A stretch of 64,000 bases of DNA from Saccharum officinarum (Eukaryota; Streptophyta; Magnoliopsida; Poales; Poaceae). The stretch is from the NCBI GenBank assembly GCA_020631735.1, contig CM036162.1, positions 94,288,401 to 94,352,400 of the forward strand, given 5' to 3'. The notes below the pieces were generated by a model that had not been told where the DNA came from, made no database searches, and saw only the letters and a list, made by a program, of their open reading frames with translations. Shown here in pieces: positions 1 to 11,293 of the stretch (position 1 is the first letter of the stretch; each line of letters begins with the position of its first letter). The translations under genes were made by a program, and so were the position numbers.

Positions 1-694
1 CTATGTATCCAACTCACACACTTTGCATTTGTTTTGAAAGGTGCACTTGCATTCTACAAAGGTAGGCATGGGTTAGTATCAACAAAATTCAAAGATTACA
101 ATAGTATAATATCGAGAAGGCAAGGACTTACAGGCATCACGTGCGAATTAGATTCGTTTCCATTGCTCTGAAGTGAAAGCATGTCTGGACGTCAATAAAA
201 TCAAAGACAATTTTCCCAACTGGGCCTCCAAATGTGTCGACAAGGAAGCTTGCTTATATGAGATCTATGGTCGTTGGGATAACACGCAAGTACCAATCAT
301 GGAACCTTCTCATTCCAAGTGGTAGGCGCTGGATGTCCTAGTTTAGTAGGAAGGGCTTGCCTCTTTCATATGTTTTCGGACAATCATTTGACCATTTGAT
401 GGCATCAACATTTGGGCACTTCTTTGCCGGTTATTGTTTGTTGGCGACGGCCTCCTCAGAAGCCCATGCTAGGACTTCTTTAACTTAGTTCTCAGGCTTG
501 AATTGGTCATGGGTGTACCACTTGCTCTCAACGAGACGTCTCTCATTGACATAAACATTGGCCTTTTGGTGATGCAATTTTTGAATTGGTGGCCCCTTAT
601 CCCAACCCTCTTGTGTATGCACTTCTTCAGGAGGCCCTTGTTGTTTATGTATCGGGTCTGTATCAGGGCCTTGCTCTTTACGAGGCAGAGAAGG

Positions 695-2723
695 TGAAAG
701 CCCAAATTTGGTTTTGGTAATTAATGACACCAAGTTGCTAATGTCATGTGTTAAGTGTTTTGAGTTAGGCATAAGCAACACATGTGATGAAGGTGTATGT
801 GGCAAGGAGTGATGGCCACAAGATCACAAAGAGATGGTGCATGTGGCATGAAGTGATGGCCACAAGATCACAAGTGGTGGAGATGCACATAAAATGAAGG
901 ACATGATGATCAAGTGGAGGAGAAGGATCTAAGAGCGCAAGGCAAAGGTATAACCATAGGGGTTTTCCTTTTACCGGTCTAAGATGAGTAGAGAAGTGAT
1001 TGACCGGGTTTAGGATACATAGCCGACTATCAAGAGGGGCAATCACGGTTAGCTCGGAAATCAAGTGCCACTAGATCAATGTCTTGAGCATATGCATTAG
1101 GATCTAGTAGAGAGCTAACATAACGCCTTGAGAAATGAGTGTGAAATGCTAACACAGATGCACATGATGGTGTACACTTGGTGGTGTTAGCACATTTGCG
1201 AAGGCGATGGAGTTTAAGCGGTAGAGAGGGGTTTGGGTTCCTCTCTCCCTCCTGCTGAGCTTGCGAGGCGGGATTCGGCGCTTTTTGGAGAAGTGAAATG
1301 CCTATTTTCTACTGCGCCGGAAGTCAAAAAAGAAACGGAGGCGAACGGAGGTCACAGAGGTGACCGGACGCGGTCATGGTATGACCAGACGCGTCCGGTC
1401 AGTTCAATCCGGTCAGCGTGCCTAGGGTTAGTGACCGGACGCTGGTCTGGCCTGACCAGCGCGTCCGGTCAGTTCACCTGTGCGTAGAAAGAGAGAGCGC
1501 GACCGGCGCGTCCGGTCACTCGCAGGACCGGCGCGTCCGGTCAGACGTCCAGAGGGGCAGAGCGCAGCGAAGTGATGATCGGACGTGCGGCGTGTCCGGT
1601 CACACACGATCGGACGCGTCCGGTCGTTGAGGGAGCTTACTGGACTCTAACCGGACGCTGGCACTATCGCGTCCGATCATTGTCTGGAGCGCGTCCGGTC
1701 ATTGCTTCCCGGGTTCGCGGTGCTGTGCGATCGGTGCGTCCGGTCAGTTGAGCGGTGCGTCTAGTCATTCGCTGCAGCGCGTCCGGTCTACGTGACCAGC
1801 GCGTCCGATCGATGCTTCGTAGCTTAGCCGTTGCGCGGCTGGCGCGTCCGGTCAGTTTGACCAGCACGACTTCGGCTGGTTAAGTTCCTAACGGCTATAT
1901 TCGAAGGGGTACGTCTAAAAATAGAAGTTGGCCGGGGTTTGAGGCAATTTCTTGCACATTTTGAGATATAGAGACATCCTTTGAGCTAGAGAACAACCCC
2001 TTCACTCATCTGTTTGCTTAGTTGCACATCTTGAGTGAGATTGAGTGAGATTCAAGTGCATTGCTTGAGAGTTGCATTCTAGAGGCACTTGATCTTCGAG
2101 TTGCTGCGGATTTCTTGTTACTCTTCCGTGTTTCCCGACACGGTAGACGGCTTGGAGCAGCGGAGGTGATTGAGCTCACAATTGGAGATTGTTGGAGCCC
2201 TCACCAAGTGTTGTAAGGGGTTCTTGATCCTTCCCCGCGGGAGTTTGCAAATTGGATACTCTAGTGGAGCTTGTGGCTTAGAGGATCCTCATCTTGTGTG
2301 TGGTTGTGCGGCGCCCGCCGAGGGCTCGACTCTTGATAGTTGATTAGCTCACGAACCGACAAGTGGGTGTATCGCCACAACGGGGAGTAGCTTGCCGGGA
2401 AGCAAGTGAACCTCGGGATAAATTCTTGTGTCATTCTCTTCCCGAGGATTTCTCTTGTGTGATTGATTGATTGGTACTTCTCATCTCTACACGGCGGTAT
2501 AATCACTCGAAGCTCTTCTCTCGTATTACTTCTTGTTTTTAGCTTGTAGTTGTTGTTGTGTTTAGTGGATAGCCTTGTACTAGACTTGTGTAGGTGGCTT
2601 GCTTAATTAGTTAGAGCTAGTGCTTTTGCTTCGCCACCTTTCGTACTAACTTGTGGTTAAGTAATTCTTGTAGAAGTTTTAATTAGGCTATTCACCCCCC
2701 CTCTAGCCTATTTGGACCTTACA
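695..2723 (+). mobile_element. Solo LTR of a SIRE/Maximus-type Copia retrotransposon
   Basis: The sequence starts TGAAAGCCCAAATTTGG and ends GGACCTTACA, the usual TG...CA borders of this LTR family; the run CACCCCCCCTCTAGCC near its right end is also typical. It is flanked by a perfect 5-bp target duplication, GAAGG, at 690-694 and 2724-2728. No primer-binding site, polypurine tract or coding region is attached, so it is a solo LTR left by recombination between two LTRs. It carries a GC-rich array of degenerate GACCGGACGCGTCCGGTCA units (about 1360-1870). It interrupts the minus-strand coding remnant of the surrounding CACTA element, so it inserted later than that element. Confidence 0.92.
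1360..1870. repeat. GC-rich degenerate repeat array inside the solo LTR
   Basis: About twenty or more copies of a motif like CCGGACGCGTCCGGTCA recur here at irregular spacing. The core ACCGGACGCGTCCGGT is a perfect palindrome and very CpG-rich. The same kind of array occurs in the second solo LTR at about 31675-32220, so it belongs to the LTR family and was not formed at this locus. Confidence 0.85.
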
Positions 2724-2944
2724 GAAGGCCGTGGCATCTCAGGCACATGCTCAGTAGGAGGCAGGGAAGACCGTGGCATAGGCTGTGGCATCTCATGCAC
2801 GTGCTCGCTAGGAGGTGGGGAAGAATGTGGTAGCTCAAGCAAGTAGTGGTCATGAGACGGTGAAAGTACCTCCCCCTCCTCAACAACTTCCTCCAAATGT
2901 TGAACAAGCGGTGAAGAAGTAGTCAATACAATGTACTGTTTGTG

Positions 2945-3574
2945 TCAGAGGATGAACTGGTTTATTACTTCTTCAAGTAACTGATGTCTGTCGGGAGTTG
3001 GGTAGTCTATGTGCCACTGCATGAACTCGGGCTTCACGGTATGCACATTGATCCTAGTGTAGTCCAGCGGGATCCTATTATTGTGATGCAAGCCACTAGG
3101 AGGATGTGCCACACCCGTTGCCACCTCCATCATAGTGTTCTGCCTACTGATGAGAACCACCAAGGTGCAACTAGTCAGTTCCCGTATTTGATCGACGGGG
3201 GTTGTGGCTGCAGTGGAACCTTGGCTGCTAGGAACTTTCGTAGGGCTACCAACTACTGCTAGTTCTCTAGGCAGTGCCATTACTGTCCTTGGCTTCATAG
3301 ACAGTCCTTGCTGCTCTAGCGCCTTCACAACTAGAGCCTTCACGGTGAGCACGAGATTAAACTCTTGGTCTCTGCCATGTTTCTTGTACATGTGTTGTTC
3401 CTCTTCAAATCCGTGCTTCCATGTCATTCTTTTCCCTAGCTCCCTGGTGCGGCCTATGTGCTCGGAGTTTTGTAAGGCTAGGCTAAGCTTGTCCCTCTCT
3501 CTAGAAGGCTTGAATGAGCTCTTCTCCCTGTCTTCAGCATATTTCAGAATCTTTGATACTGCCTCTTCGGTCAC
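2945..3574 (-). pseudogene. CACTA transposon protein fragment, C-terminal part
   Basis: This is a 209-codon minus-strand open stretch just downstream of the fragment at 3629-4020. It begins with a charged helical segment (TEEAVSKILKYAEDREKSSF) and has a low-complexity Ser/Thr/Pro region in the middle. This layout fits the tail of the En/Spm-type protein seen upstream. The tail of the same gene is interrupted to the left by the solo LTR inserted at 695-2723, and related coding-like sequence (for example VYVNERRLVESKWYTHDQF on the minus strand at about 485-560) resumes beyond it. No catalytic residues were recognised. It is a remnant. Confidence 0.4.
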
Positions 3575-3628
3575 CGGGTTATCAAATTTAAGAGAACTGT
3601 CGGATGCTTCTGTACTCCTCCTAAGGAT

Positions 3629-4020
3629 CTAATTCCTTGAGCGTAGCTTCAACCCCTTTAAGTTTAATTTTCTAGATGTGGTGGCCTCTTCCTCCATCTT
3701 CTTAAACTTCTCTTCCTTGCCATAGAAGCCACCTAGACCTAGATGATGGTGGTGTTGGTTCCTCTTCGCTAGCTCGGTGTTACGGGCACTAAGGGCCAAT
3801 GCTTCAGGTGTAGTCTTCTGAGCCACAAGTTCCTCCGATTGACTAGGAGTTATGTTGCCGAACTCGCAGAAGGGAGTTAACCCCTTTTGGATATACTTCT
3901 TGTTGAGCTCTGACCTCCAACGTCGGAATGAATCTCCCATTATCTTAAAAGCATGAAGTTTTACCGGTTCATGCTTACCCTCCGAAAATCTAAAATTGAG
4001 CTTCAGCTTCTTATCCCATA
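3629..4020 (-). pseudogene. CACTA transposon protein fragment (Ptta/En/Spm type)
   Basis: The minus strand reads KLKLNFRFSEGKHEPVKLHA followed by a stretch with FRRWRSELNKKYIQKGLTPF and then EELVAQKTTPEALALSARN. This order (a 'HEPVK...KIMGDSFRRWRSELNK' block, then 'TPEALALS.RN.E.AKRN') is a familiar feature of plant En/Spm-type transposon proteins; its biochemical role is not well defined. An open stretch starts at the Met at 3940, but the similarity continues upstream to about 4015, so that Met is internal. It ends at a stop at 3629, and the similarity continues in another frame at 2945-3574. It is a fragment of a larger decayed gene, probably not made as a protein. Confidence 0.55.
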
Positions 4021-5274
4021 GTTCTCCCTTTTTCTTTGTTGGTACATCTTTCTAGTTAGGGATTGCTGGGTTCAATTGATCTCTTATTAGGGCACAATCG
4101 CATTACAGAATCATCCTCTGAATTCCTTAGGCTCAAGGATCTCCCCTGCTGGCCTGACCTCTGTTATCACATAGCATGTCTTATCTAAATATTGGTTCAC
4201 TTTTCTATCCCCTCATTTCATCTTCGGCTTGGGAGCCAAGTTCATGGTCGTGTCTTGAGGTTGTGGACCAGAGGCCTCAATGTCCGTCTCTATGGCTATT
4301 GCCTCTGCTCTCCTTTCCTCTACTCTGTCTTGTCTGGTGAGATGTCACGGGCGTTGACGTTGTCTTTTCTGAGTTTCAGGAGGGGCCTATATGTACAGGA
4401 AGTCAAAGTGTTAGTAATTATAACACAGGCAAAGCTTTAGCAAAATTTACAAGCTAAGGCTTTATCCTTACCTCCTCGTTCGGGTCAAAATCCTTGTCCA
4501 GCTCCTCCTCCATTGACCTTCGTCTGGATTCACGTGGGAAAGGATCCTCAACACTTTCATATCCCTCTTCTTCATCCTCATCGTCGCTGTCTTCATCATC
4601 ATCATCATCCTCTCCTGCTCTTCTCTCCACTCCCCTACCTCTGCGTGCCTCTCAGTAGCCTCCTCGTCAAACTCCTCCTAAGTAAGCATCACTGCTATAT
4701 CCTTTTTTAACTCATCATCGAACTACTGCTGAGTAAGTTGGTCCTTTGATTCTTCCTATTTAAAGGTTGGCTCGTGCTCAGGGCATCGAGTGGCATCGGG
4801 TTGCATTGTCTGCTATCCGTGATATTTTGTGTTTTGTTCTAATAGATACAAAAAGTATGATTTAGATACACGAGAAGGTCTAAGAAAACCCAATGACACT
4901 ACAAGTCCATACGCTCCTGGAGAAGATTTGTATCTAATGACACTCCATTTAAGATGAGTTTCCTCCAGAAGCATATGGACTAGGAGTCCAATAAAACAGT
5001 AATAGATCAAAAAAATGAGTAGTAGAAGTAGTAGAGGCCTCAGAATCATGTCAGCCATCATTTGAACAAGAACTTGGGGCATAAATGCATCATAAACACA
5101 GTGAGTATATAGAAAAAGACAGTAGGGTCGGCTGGTAGTGATGCCAAGTTCCTTACAAGTTCATGGTCATCAACTCACATTCCAGATAATTTCTGGAGTT
5201 AGACAATTTCATCATTGGCAAAAGAGAGAGGAGAGGACAGGAGAGTTAGCAAAAAAACAGCTGCTACTTCCCAA
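4021..5274. other. CACTA interior, no intact gene
   Basis: This stretch between the coding fragments and the minisatellite is moderately GC-balanced and has only short reading frames in both strands. At 4570-4620 there is a TCATCATCATC run, which on the minus strand would encode an acidic Asp/Glu-rich segment, as seen in some En/Spm proteins. It is probably a decayed coding and intron sequence of the element. Confidence 0.4.
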
Positions 5275-5537
5275 ACAGTGAGGATATGTAAAAACAATTA
5301 GCATATGTAAACGCAGTGGGCATATATAAAAACAATGAGCATCTATGAACACAGTGAGCATCTATAAAAATAGTGAGCATATGTAAAGACAGTGAGCATA
5401 TATAAAAAATAGTGAGCATTTATAAACATAGTGAGCATATATAAAAACAGTGAGCATATAAAAAAAATAGTGAGCATATGTAAAGACAATGGGCATATAT
5501 GAAAACAATGAGCATATGAAAACAGTGAGCATATAAC
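5275..5537. repeat. Minisatellite, about 20-bp unit
   Basis: Roughly thirteen imperfect tandem copies of a unit like CAGTGAGCATATGTAAAAA. It lies in a non-coding part of the decayed CACTA element. Units differ by a few bases and by length of the A run. Confidence 0.85.
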
Positions 5538-6450
5538 CAAGTTTCTGATACCAATTTACTCTGCTAGTGATCAACAAATGGCCAAAGGATAATCTATAAG
5601 AGGTCGGTGCAGGATTCAGAGAATATGGATCCATGACAAGAGCTTTAGATAGAGAAGCAATGCTAGCCAGACGTGACTTCCTATTCGGAAATATCAAAAG
5701 TGAGAGCACAAATTAACACAGAAACAGAGAGCACCAAAATCCAAAATACTAGTAACATGGAAACCACAATGGATAAAGTTAAATGCAACTAAGAATGCCC
5801 AGTTACTTTGCTATGACAAGGGCAGTTAAATGTTATTGTGCATTTGCTGTCACATGCGAACGCAATAATATCAATAGGACACATCCTATAGTCACTAAAT
5901 CTAATTTCCTGATAAACTATGAGGATGTACAGCTAAGTTGTTGATATCAAAGGACACCGTTAGTGATCAACACAAACTGGACTGACAAATATCTGTAAAA
6001 GATTAGTCCAGCTTTCATGAACATGATTACATATATCTCATCCAAGTGAAGCATGTAGGTTCATTATCTAAAAAATAGTGAAACATGTAGGTTGTGCAAG
6101 CAGTGAGCCTATGCACAACATTGCCAGAAAATCTATTTAAAAAAAACTGCACCTGATTTTGGATATGAGGGCAAAACCAATTAATTAGCTAGTTGACCAT
6201 GAAGTATCAAAATGAAATGGCTTCTCTACATTTCCTTCTTGTTGTCTTGTCTCCGCATTCAAGTTTTACTTGTAGATCACAAGTCATTACCTCATTTTGC
6301 TAACTGGAACATATATATCCAACTAATTGACAGGTTTCTGTGTTCAAAAAATTGATAGGTTTCTTAGTTCCTACTGTATTCAGTAAATTTTAACAGTTCT
6401 AGAGATCTAGTCAGCAAGTTCTCAACTCATTTCAGCGACATCTCCAAGTC
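5538..6450. other. CACTA interior, AT-rich, no gene seen
   Basis: AT-rich sequence with no convincing coding region, probably intron or untranslated sequence of the minus-strand CACTA transcription unit that starts near 6980. Confidence 0.4.
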
Positions 6451-7000
6451 TCAACGACATTGAACATGGCATGAACTCAGTGCAATAGGAATGGAGGAAA
6501 GGGGTCGAGGGAAAGCGGTTGGGCATACCTGCAGAAGGACGCTAGGGGAGGCAGCGCGGATGTCGGAGGACACAGCAACCGGTGCAACCTTATCGGGGGA
6601 GCGCACATGGACACCAGGGCCGCCAAGGGAGCGCGCTAGGACGACGGAGCGCATGGGCACCATGGCCGCCGGAGTGCACGGGAACCAGGGCCATTGAGGG
6701 AGGGAGCGCGGACGCCTAAGCTCACGGGCACTAGGGGAGGGAGTGCGGACGTCGGTTGAGGTCAGAGACAGGGTGGGTCGGGGAGGCACGACGGTGGTCG
6801 TCGAGGTTGTTGGCGGAAACCCTAGCTGACGTGTGCACGGGGAATAGTGGGGCGCGCGCAGGGCACGAAGGCGGACCGGGGGTTGGAGGCGTACCAGGGT
6901 AGGTAGGGGACAGTGGCGGCGCAGAATTTTGGCAGCTTGTCGGCGTCAAAGAGGGAGTGAGCGCCCAAGCCTTAGCCAAAACGAAACCCCTCGCGCCCTC
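6451..7000 (-). other. GC-rich 5' transcribed region of the CACTA element
   Basis: GC content rises sharply here, just downstream (minus strand) of the TATA box at 7004-7011. Open stretches exist on both strands, but the predicted peptides are Pro/Arg-rich and resemble nothing I recognise, so I read this as the 5' untranslated or first-exon region of the transposon gene. Confidence 0.4.
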
Positions 7001-7003
7001 CTG

Positions 7004-7011
7004 CTTATATA
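7004..7011 (-). promoter_or_regulatory. TATA box of the CACTA transcription unit
   Basis: The minus strand reads GGTATATAAGCAGG. GC-rich leader-like sequence follows about 30 bases downstream, and AT-rich sequence lies upstream, the layout of a plant core promoter. Confidence 0.5.
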
Positions 7012-7019
7012 CCACAGAG

Positions 7020-9300
7020 CATTTATAGGGGCAGCTTAAAACACCTGCCGGACGTACAAATGGATTTGTAGGGGCGGTTCCTGATCAAGCTGCCCCTACA
7101 AATATTTTTCATATTGTTTAATTAGTAATTCTGTATTCTATATATAAATTTACATAATAATTTTATAATTATTCTATATATATAAATATATATATACTAA
7201 CAATTTGCTGATATATATATAATTCCATATTTTCTTCTTTGCAAAAAGTTAAAAACATGTTTGAAAATTTAAAATTTTAAAATTCAAAAGTTCGAATAGA
7301 ATTTTAGGACACTAAATGACCTTAAATAAAAATGTTGTAAGCATCAAAGTTGTATAACTCATCAAGATGTAAAACTTTTATTTTGTTCATCTTGTCATGT
7401 GACTTTTTTTGAATAATTCAAAATTTGAATTTCAAAAATGACAACTTGAAACAACATTTTGGAAGAGTATATGACTTCAAATGTAAAAGTCATGAATATA
7501 AAAGTTTTTGAACCCATCAAGATCTACAACTTTTATTTTGTTCATTTCTTTATTTGATAAAGTGTTAGCAACATTGTTCATAAATTGATATATCTCTCAT
7601 CTAGTTTCATAAACTATGTGTGAGATTCATGAATTTGTGACCAATGTTTGCTAACACTTTGTCAAATGAAGAACTGACCAAAATAAAAGTTGTACATTTT
7701 GATGAGTTCTATAACTTTTATATTGACGGCTTTTTAGCTGAGATAATTTTGTGTTTCAAAATCTGGTTTAAAGTTATAGTTTTTTAAAATTCAAAATTTA
7801 CATTGTTCAAAATTTGTCACATGAAAAGGTGAACAAACTAATTGCAGTAAGAACACAACAAATGGTTACAGTATGATTTTAGAAAATTTTAGAAAAAACC
7901 ATCTCATTTGAAGTTAGTATGAGAGAGAAAAACTGGTCACATGTTTTTGCCAGGGGTAAAAACGAGAAATCACACTTACTTTTTAATTTCTAACTAAAAT
8001 TTATAACTAGCCTTTTTTCCACATAATAACTCTAAATGTGATGATTTTTTTCTAAAATTTTCTAAAATAATGGTCTATCAAATTATTGTGGTCATCTTCT
8101 CATGTGACTTTGTTTGGAAAAAATCAAAATTTGAATTTCAAAAATATGTAAACACGGAATAACATATTGAAGGAGCATATGTTTCAAATGAAAAAGTCAT
8201 GAACATAAAAGTTGTAGAACTCATCAATCTCTACAACTTTTGTTTTGGCCATATTTTCATGTGACTAAATCTGAACAGTTCAAATTTTGAATTTAAATAA
8301 ATGATACATTCAAACAAAATTTTGAGACATCAAATGATTTGAACTCAAAAAGTCATGTACATAAAAGTTGTAGAACTCATCAGGACCTACAACTTTTATT
8401 TTAGTCATTTCTTCATCCGACAAAGTAATAACATTATTCACAAAACTTGCATATCTCTCATATATTTTATGAAACCATACGAGAGATATGTAAAATTTGT
8501 GAATAATGTTCTTATCACTTTGTTGGGCGAATAAATGACCAAAATAAAAATTTTATATCTGGATGAGTTAGAGCATCTCCAAGAGTTTGCCAAATCAACT
8601 TGGCATCTATCTATTTTTGGCAAAACAGGAAAAATTGTGCTCCAACAGTTTGACATCCAACTTGGCAAATTTTAGCAACTTGGCAAATCTCCCCCTTCCA
8701 CGCGCATATTTGTGCGCTGAGCGTGAGAGCGCATCGCTCGCGCATCTGGCTTCACGTGCATATTTAAGCGGGCCTCTTCGTTTCTTAGCGGGGCTATTCG
8801 TTCGCTTAACGGGCCTCTTCTTATTTTACCAAGTCTAAATGTTAAACTGTTGGAGAGAATCTATTTTTTCACTTACCATATATTTTAGCAAGTTGTCAAA
8901 TCACGATATTTGCCAAGTGAATTTTGGCAAACTCTTGGAGTATAACTTTTATATTCATGACTTTTCTGGCTGAAATCATTTACTCTTTGAAAATGTTGTT
9001 TGAAGTTGCCATTTTTTGAAATTTAAAATTTGAACTTTTTAAACTAAGTCACATGAAAAGATGACCAAAATGAAAGTTGTAAATCTTGATGAGTTTTACA
9101 ACTTTGATGTTTACAATATTTTCATTTTAGGTCATTTTCTATCTTAAAATTCAGTTTGAAGTTTACAAATTCAAATTTCCATTTTTAAAATATTATATAT
9201 ATATATATATATATATCAGCAAGTTGTTTTTTATGTGTATGGGCAAATATAGCAAATTGTTTTTAATACATTTATAAAAAATATGCAGAACTAATATTTA
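7020..9300. repeat. AT-rich CACTA flank with diverged internal repeats
   Basis: No gene. A block with the theme 'AAAGTTGTAGAACTCATC ... CTACAACTTTTATTTTG' recurs at about 7340-7400, 7500-7550, 7670-7730, 8205-8260, 8360-8400 and 9060-9110, often followed by TTCATGTGAC and AAAATTTGAATTTCAAAAA. A short (AT)n run is at 9192-9216. At about 7035-7110 an inverted pair of the TTTGTAGGGGCGG motif marks the inner edge. This is a typical subterminal non-coding zone of such elements. Confidence 0.6.
8571..8940. mobile_element. MITE, about 370 bp, nested in the CACTA flank
   Basis: The left end GAGCATCTCCAAGAGTTTGCC is mirrored at the right end by GGCAAACTCTTGGAG. It splits a repeat block: the sequence before (GATGAGTTA) and after (TATAACTTTTATATTCATG) rejoins to match neighbouring uninterrupted copies of that block. 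A short TA or TTA target duplication is likely. It has no coding capacity. Confidence 0.7.
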
Positions 9301-9564
9301 AAAAATATGAAAATATTTGTAGGGGTGGCCAGTGATTGAGCCGCCCCTACAAATTGAATTTGCAGGAGCAGCTGGTGAGTGAGCCGCCCATACAAATCGA
9401 CCCATTTGTAGGGGCGGCTCGTATCACCAGCTGCCCCTACCGTGCCATTTGTAGGGGCGTCCGGTCTCGTGGGTCCCGAGCACGCCCACGGTAGGAGTGA
9501 CTCCATCACCAGCCGCCCGTACAAAAGAATTGTCATGTTGCTACAAACATTGTCTGTAGTAGTG

Positions 9565-10091
9565 CTCGATCGATCGGTCCATGCATATGCATTGCAAGGC
9601 ACCAAAGTTTTCCTTGCTGGCAAAGATTCTTCAGGAAGGGCGACATGATGTCTTGACAATCTGCTGCATGTTTGCACCAAACCACATTGTGAGATCCATG
9701 TCCTACTAGTAGCTAGCTAGTGGTTTGGTGTAACCACTGAACCTTAGCTAGCAGGGTCACTGTGCCGGCCGCCCCTCATGGACGCAAACAGCATGTTTGG
9801 TGCTTGCACGCACAGTTCTTACCTTCCAATTTCTTCTGGACACACTGTTGTATATCCCTGTGTGTGGATGATTGGGTGGCGTCGGCGTGAGCTGGTCAGG
9901 ATGGGAACGAAGGTACCGAAGTGGAACTTTTGCCCTTCAATTTCCGGTACTTCCCTCCCGATTGGCGATCGATCACTGCGCGTGATTGGAGGGGAAAAAG
10001 AAACACTCCTAGTCCTAGCACTCTAGCAGCTAGAACAATAGTCCAGTCCACATGTGCTTGAGAGCCTGTGTTCGTTCTTGGCCAGTACTTA
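9565..10091. other. Intergenic, single-copy looking
   Basis: No repeat ends or coding region recognised. It contains CTAGCTAG-type short motifs, and its open stretches have no recognisable protein content. Confidence 0.5.
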
Positions 10092-10338
10092 GTCTTGTTT
10101 AGTTTCCTTCTAAATTCTAAATGTTTACCCTCTCTTCATCACATCGAATCTTTAGACACATGCATAGAGCACTTAATGTAGGTAAAAGAAACAACTAATT
10201 GCATAGTTTATCTGTAATTTGCGAGACGAATCTTTTGAGCCTAATTAGTCTATATGATTGAACGCTAATTGTCAAATACAAATGAAAGTGCTACAATAGC
10301 AAAAATTGAAAAAAAAAAGTTGCAATCTAGACAAGGCC
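10092..10338. mobile_element. MITE of the GGCC...TTTAG family, copy 1
   Basis: It begins with GTCTTGTTTAGTTTCC and ends with CTAGACAAGGCC, with the family core in between (ATCACATCGAATCTTTAGAC, AACTAATTGCATAG, GCGAGACGAATCTTTTGAGC, GTGCTACAATAG). The ends are imperfect inverted repeats. Confidence 0.7.
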
Positions 10339-10810
10339 TTGCTAGTCTTGATATTGCATGTTGCCACCATATTTGCAAACGGGCTGGAAGCATGTACGTC
10401 TGCTTGACTGGTTGATACGAAATGACAGGAAATATATGAGCATATACTAATGAAGAAAAGTCCTATAGAGGCCGGCATGGGCAAGAAAGAAGATGTGTGG
10501 TAGGAGTATGCGCGTGTGTGACTGTGTGGAGTGTGTCTCACTGTCGTCGTCTCTGATGAAATGATCTTGAGGGCCAGCCGGCCGGGCTCGGCCAGCGCAT
10601 GTGGAGTGGAATATAAGCATGCGTGGCCGGCCGGCATTGAATGGGAACCTTCCAAGAACGGTCGACGACACGGCCATGATCACCAGCCGTCCCATGCGTC
10701 CGGCGGCCCAGAAAAAACAAGCATGGCTGCATGCATATGGCGCCGGATCGGACCGGGCAAAAGCGAGAGAGACATGTCGCACGTTGGCCCAACAGTGAGA
10801 AGAGTAGTAA
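10339..10810. other. Intergenic, no gene recognised
   Basis: Moderately GC-rich sequence with several overlapping reading frames of about 100 codons on both strands, none with recognisable domain content. Probably not coding. Confidence 0.4.
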
Positions 10811-11053
10811 GGGCGCGTTCGCTTCGCGAAAAGTAGGTGAAAAGTTACTGTAGCATCTTTCGTTGTTATTTGGTAAAATTTGTCTAATCATGGACTAACT
10901 AGGCTCAAAAGATTCGTCCCAACATTTACATACAAACTATGCAATTAGTTATCTTTTTTACCTATATTTAATACTTCATGCATGCGTCCAAAGATTCGAT
11001 GTGACGGGTGACAGAGGAAATATTTTGGGTTGGGATGGGGAAGTGAACAAGGG
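10811..11053. mobile_element. MITE of the GGCC...TTTAG family, copy 2
   Basis: It starts GGGCGCGTTCGCTT and ends AAGTGAACAAGGGCC. The inner core matches copy 1 but reads in the opposite orientation. It directly abuts copy 3, sharing the junction GGGCCC. Confidence 0.65.
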
Positions 11054-11293
11054 CCCTGTTTAGTTGTCATGCAAACCCAAAATATTTCCTCTTCCACCCA
11101 TCACATCGAATCTTTAAACGCATGCATGGAACATTAAATGTAGATAAAAAAATAACTAATTGCATAGTTTGTCTGTAAAGTTCGAGACGAATCTTTTGAG
11201 TCTAATTAATCCATAGTTGAACAAATTTTACCAAATAACAACGAAAAGTGCTACAATAATTTTTCACCCAAACTTTCCCAACTAAACACAGCC
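11052..11293. mobile_element. MITE of the GGCC...TTTAG family, copy 3
   Basis: Starts GGCCCTGTTTAGTTG and ends CCAACTAAACACAGCC, well-matched inverted ends, with the same core as copies 1 and 2. It lies head-to-tail against copy 2. Confidence 0.75.

Larger units (their letters stand above)
1..9564 (-). mobile_element. CACTA (En/Spm) transposon, decayed, 5' part; continues left of the window
   Basis: The right end at 9564 reads, on the minus strand, CACTACTACAGACAATG, the CACTA-type terminus. Just inside it (9305-9530) are several inverted copies of a motif like TTTGTAGGGGCGG, the subterminal repeats typical of grass CACTA elements. Moving left come a TATA box (7004-7011, minus), a long AT-rich stretch, and minus-strand protein fragments at 2945-3940 that resemble the second protein of plant CACTA elements. 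The opposite terminus was not found, so the element probably starts before position 1. A solo LTR (695-2723) and a small MITE (about 8571-8940) are nested in it. Reading frames are broken throughout, so it is non-functional. The superfamily call rests on the terminus plus the protein fragments; the left extent is inference. Confidence 0.7.

Noticed and set aside
1360..1870. CRISPR-like array of short repeats and spacers
   Set aside because: Repeats are degenerate palindromes with irregular spacing inside a plant LTR; no cas genes, and the same array is in another LTR copy.
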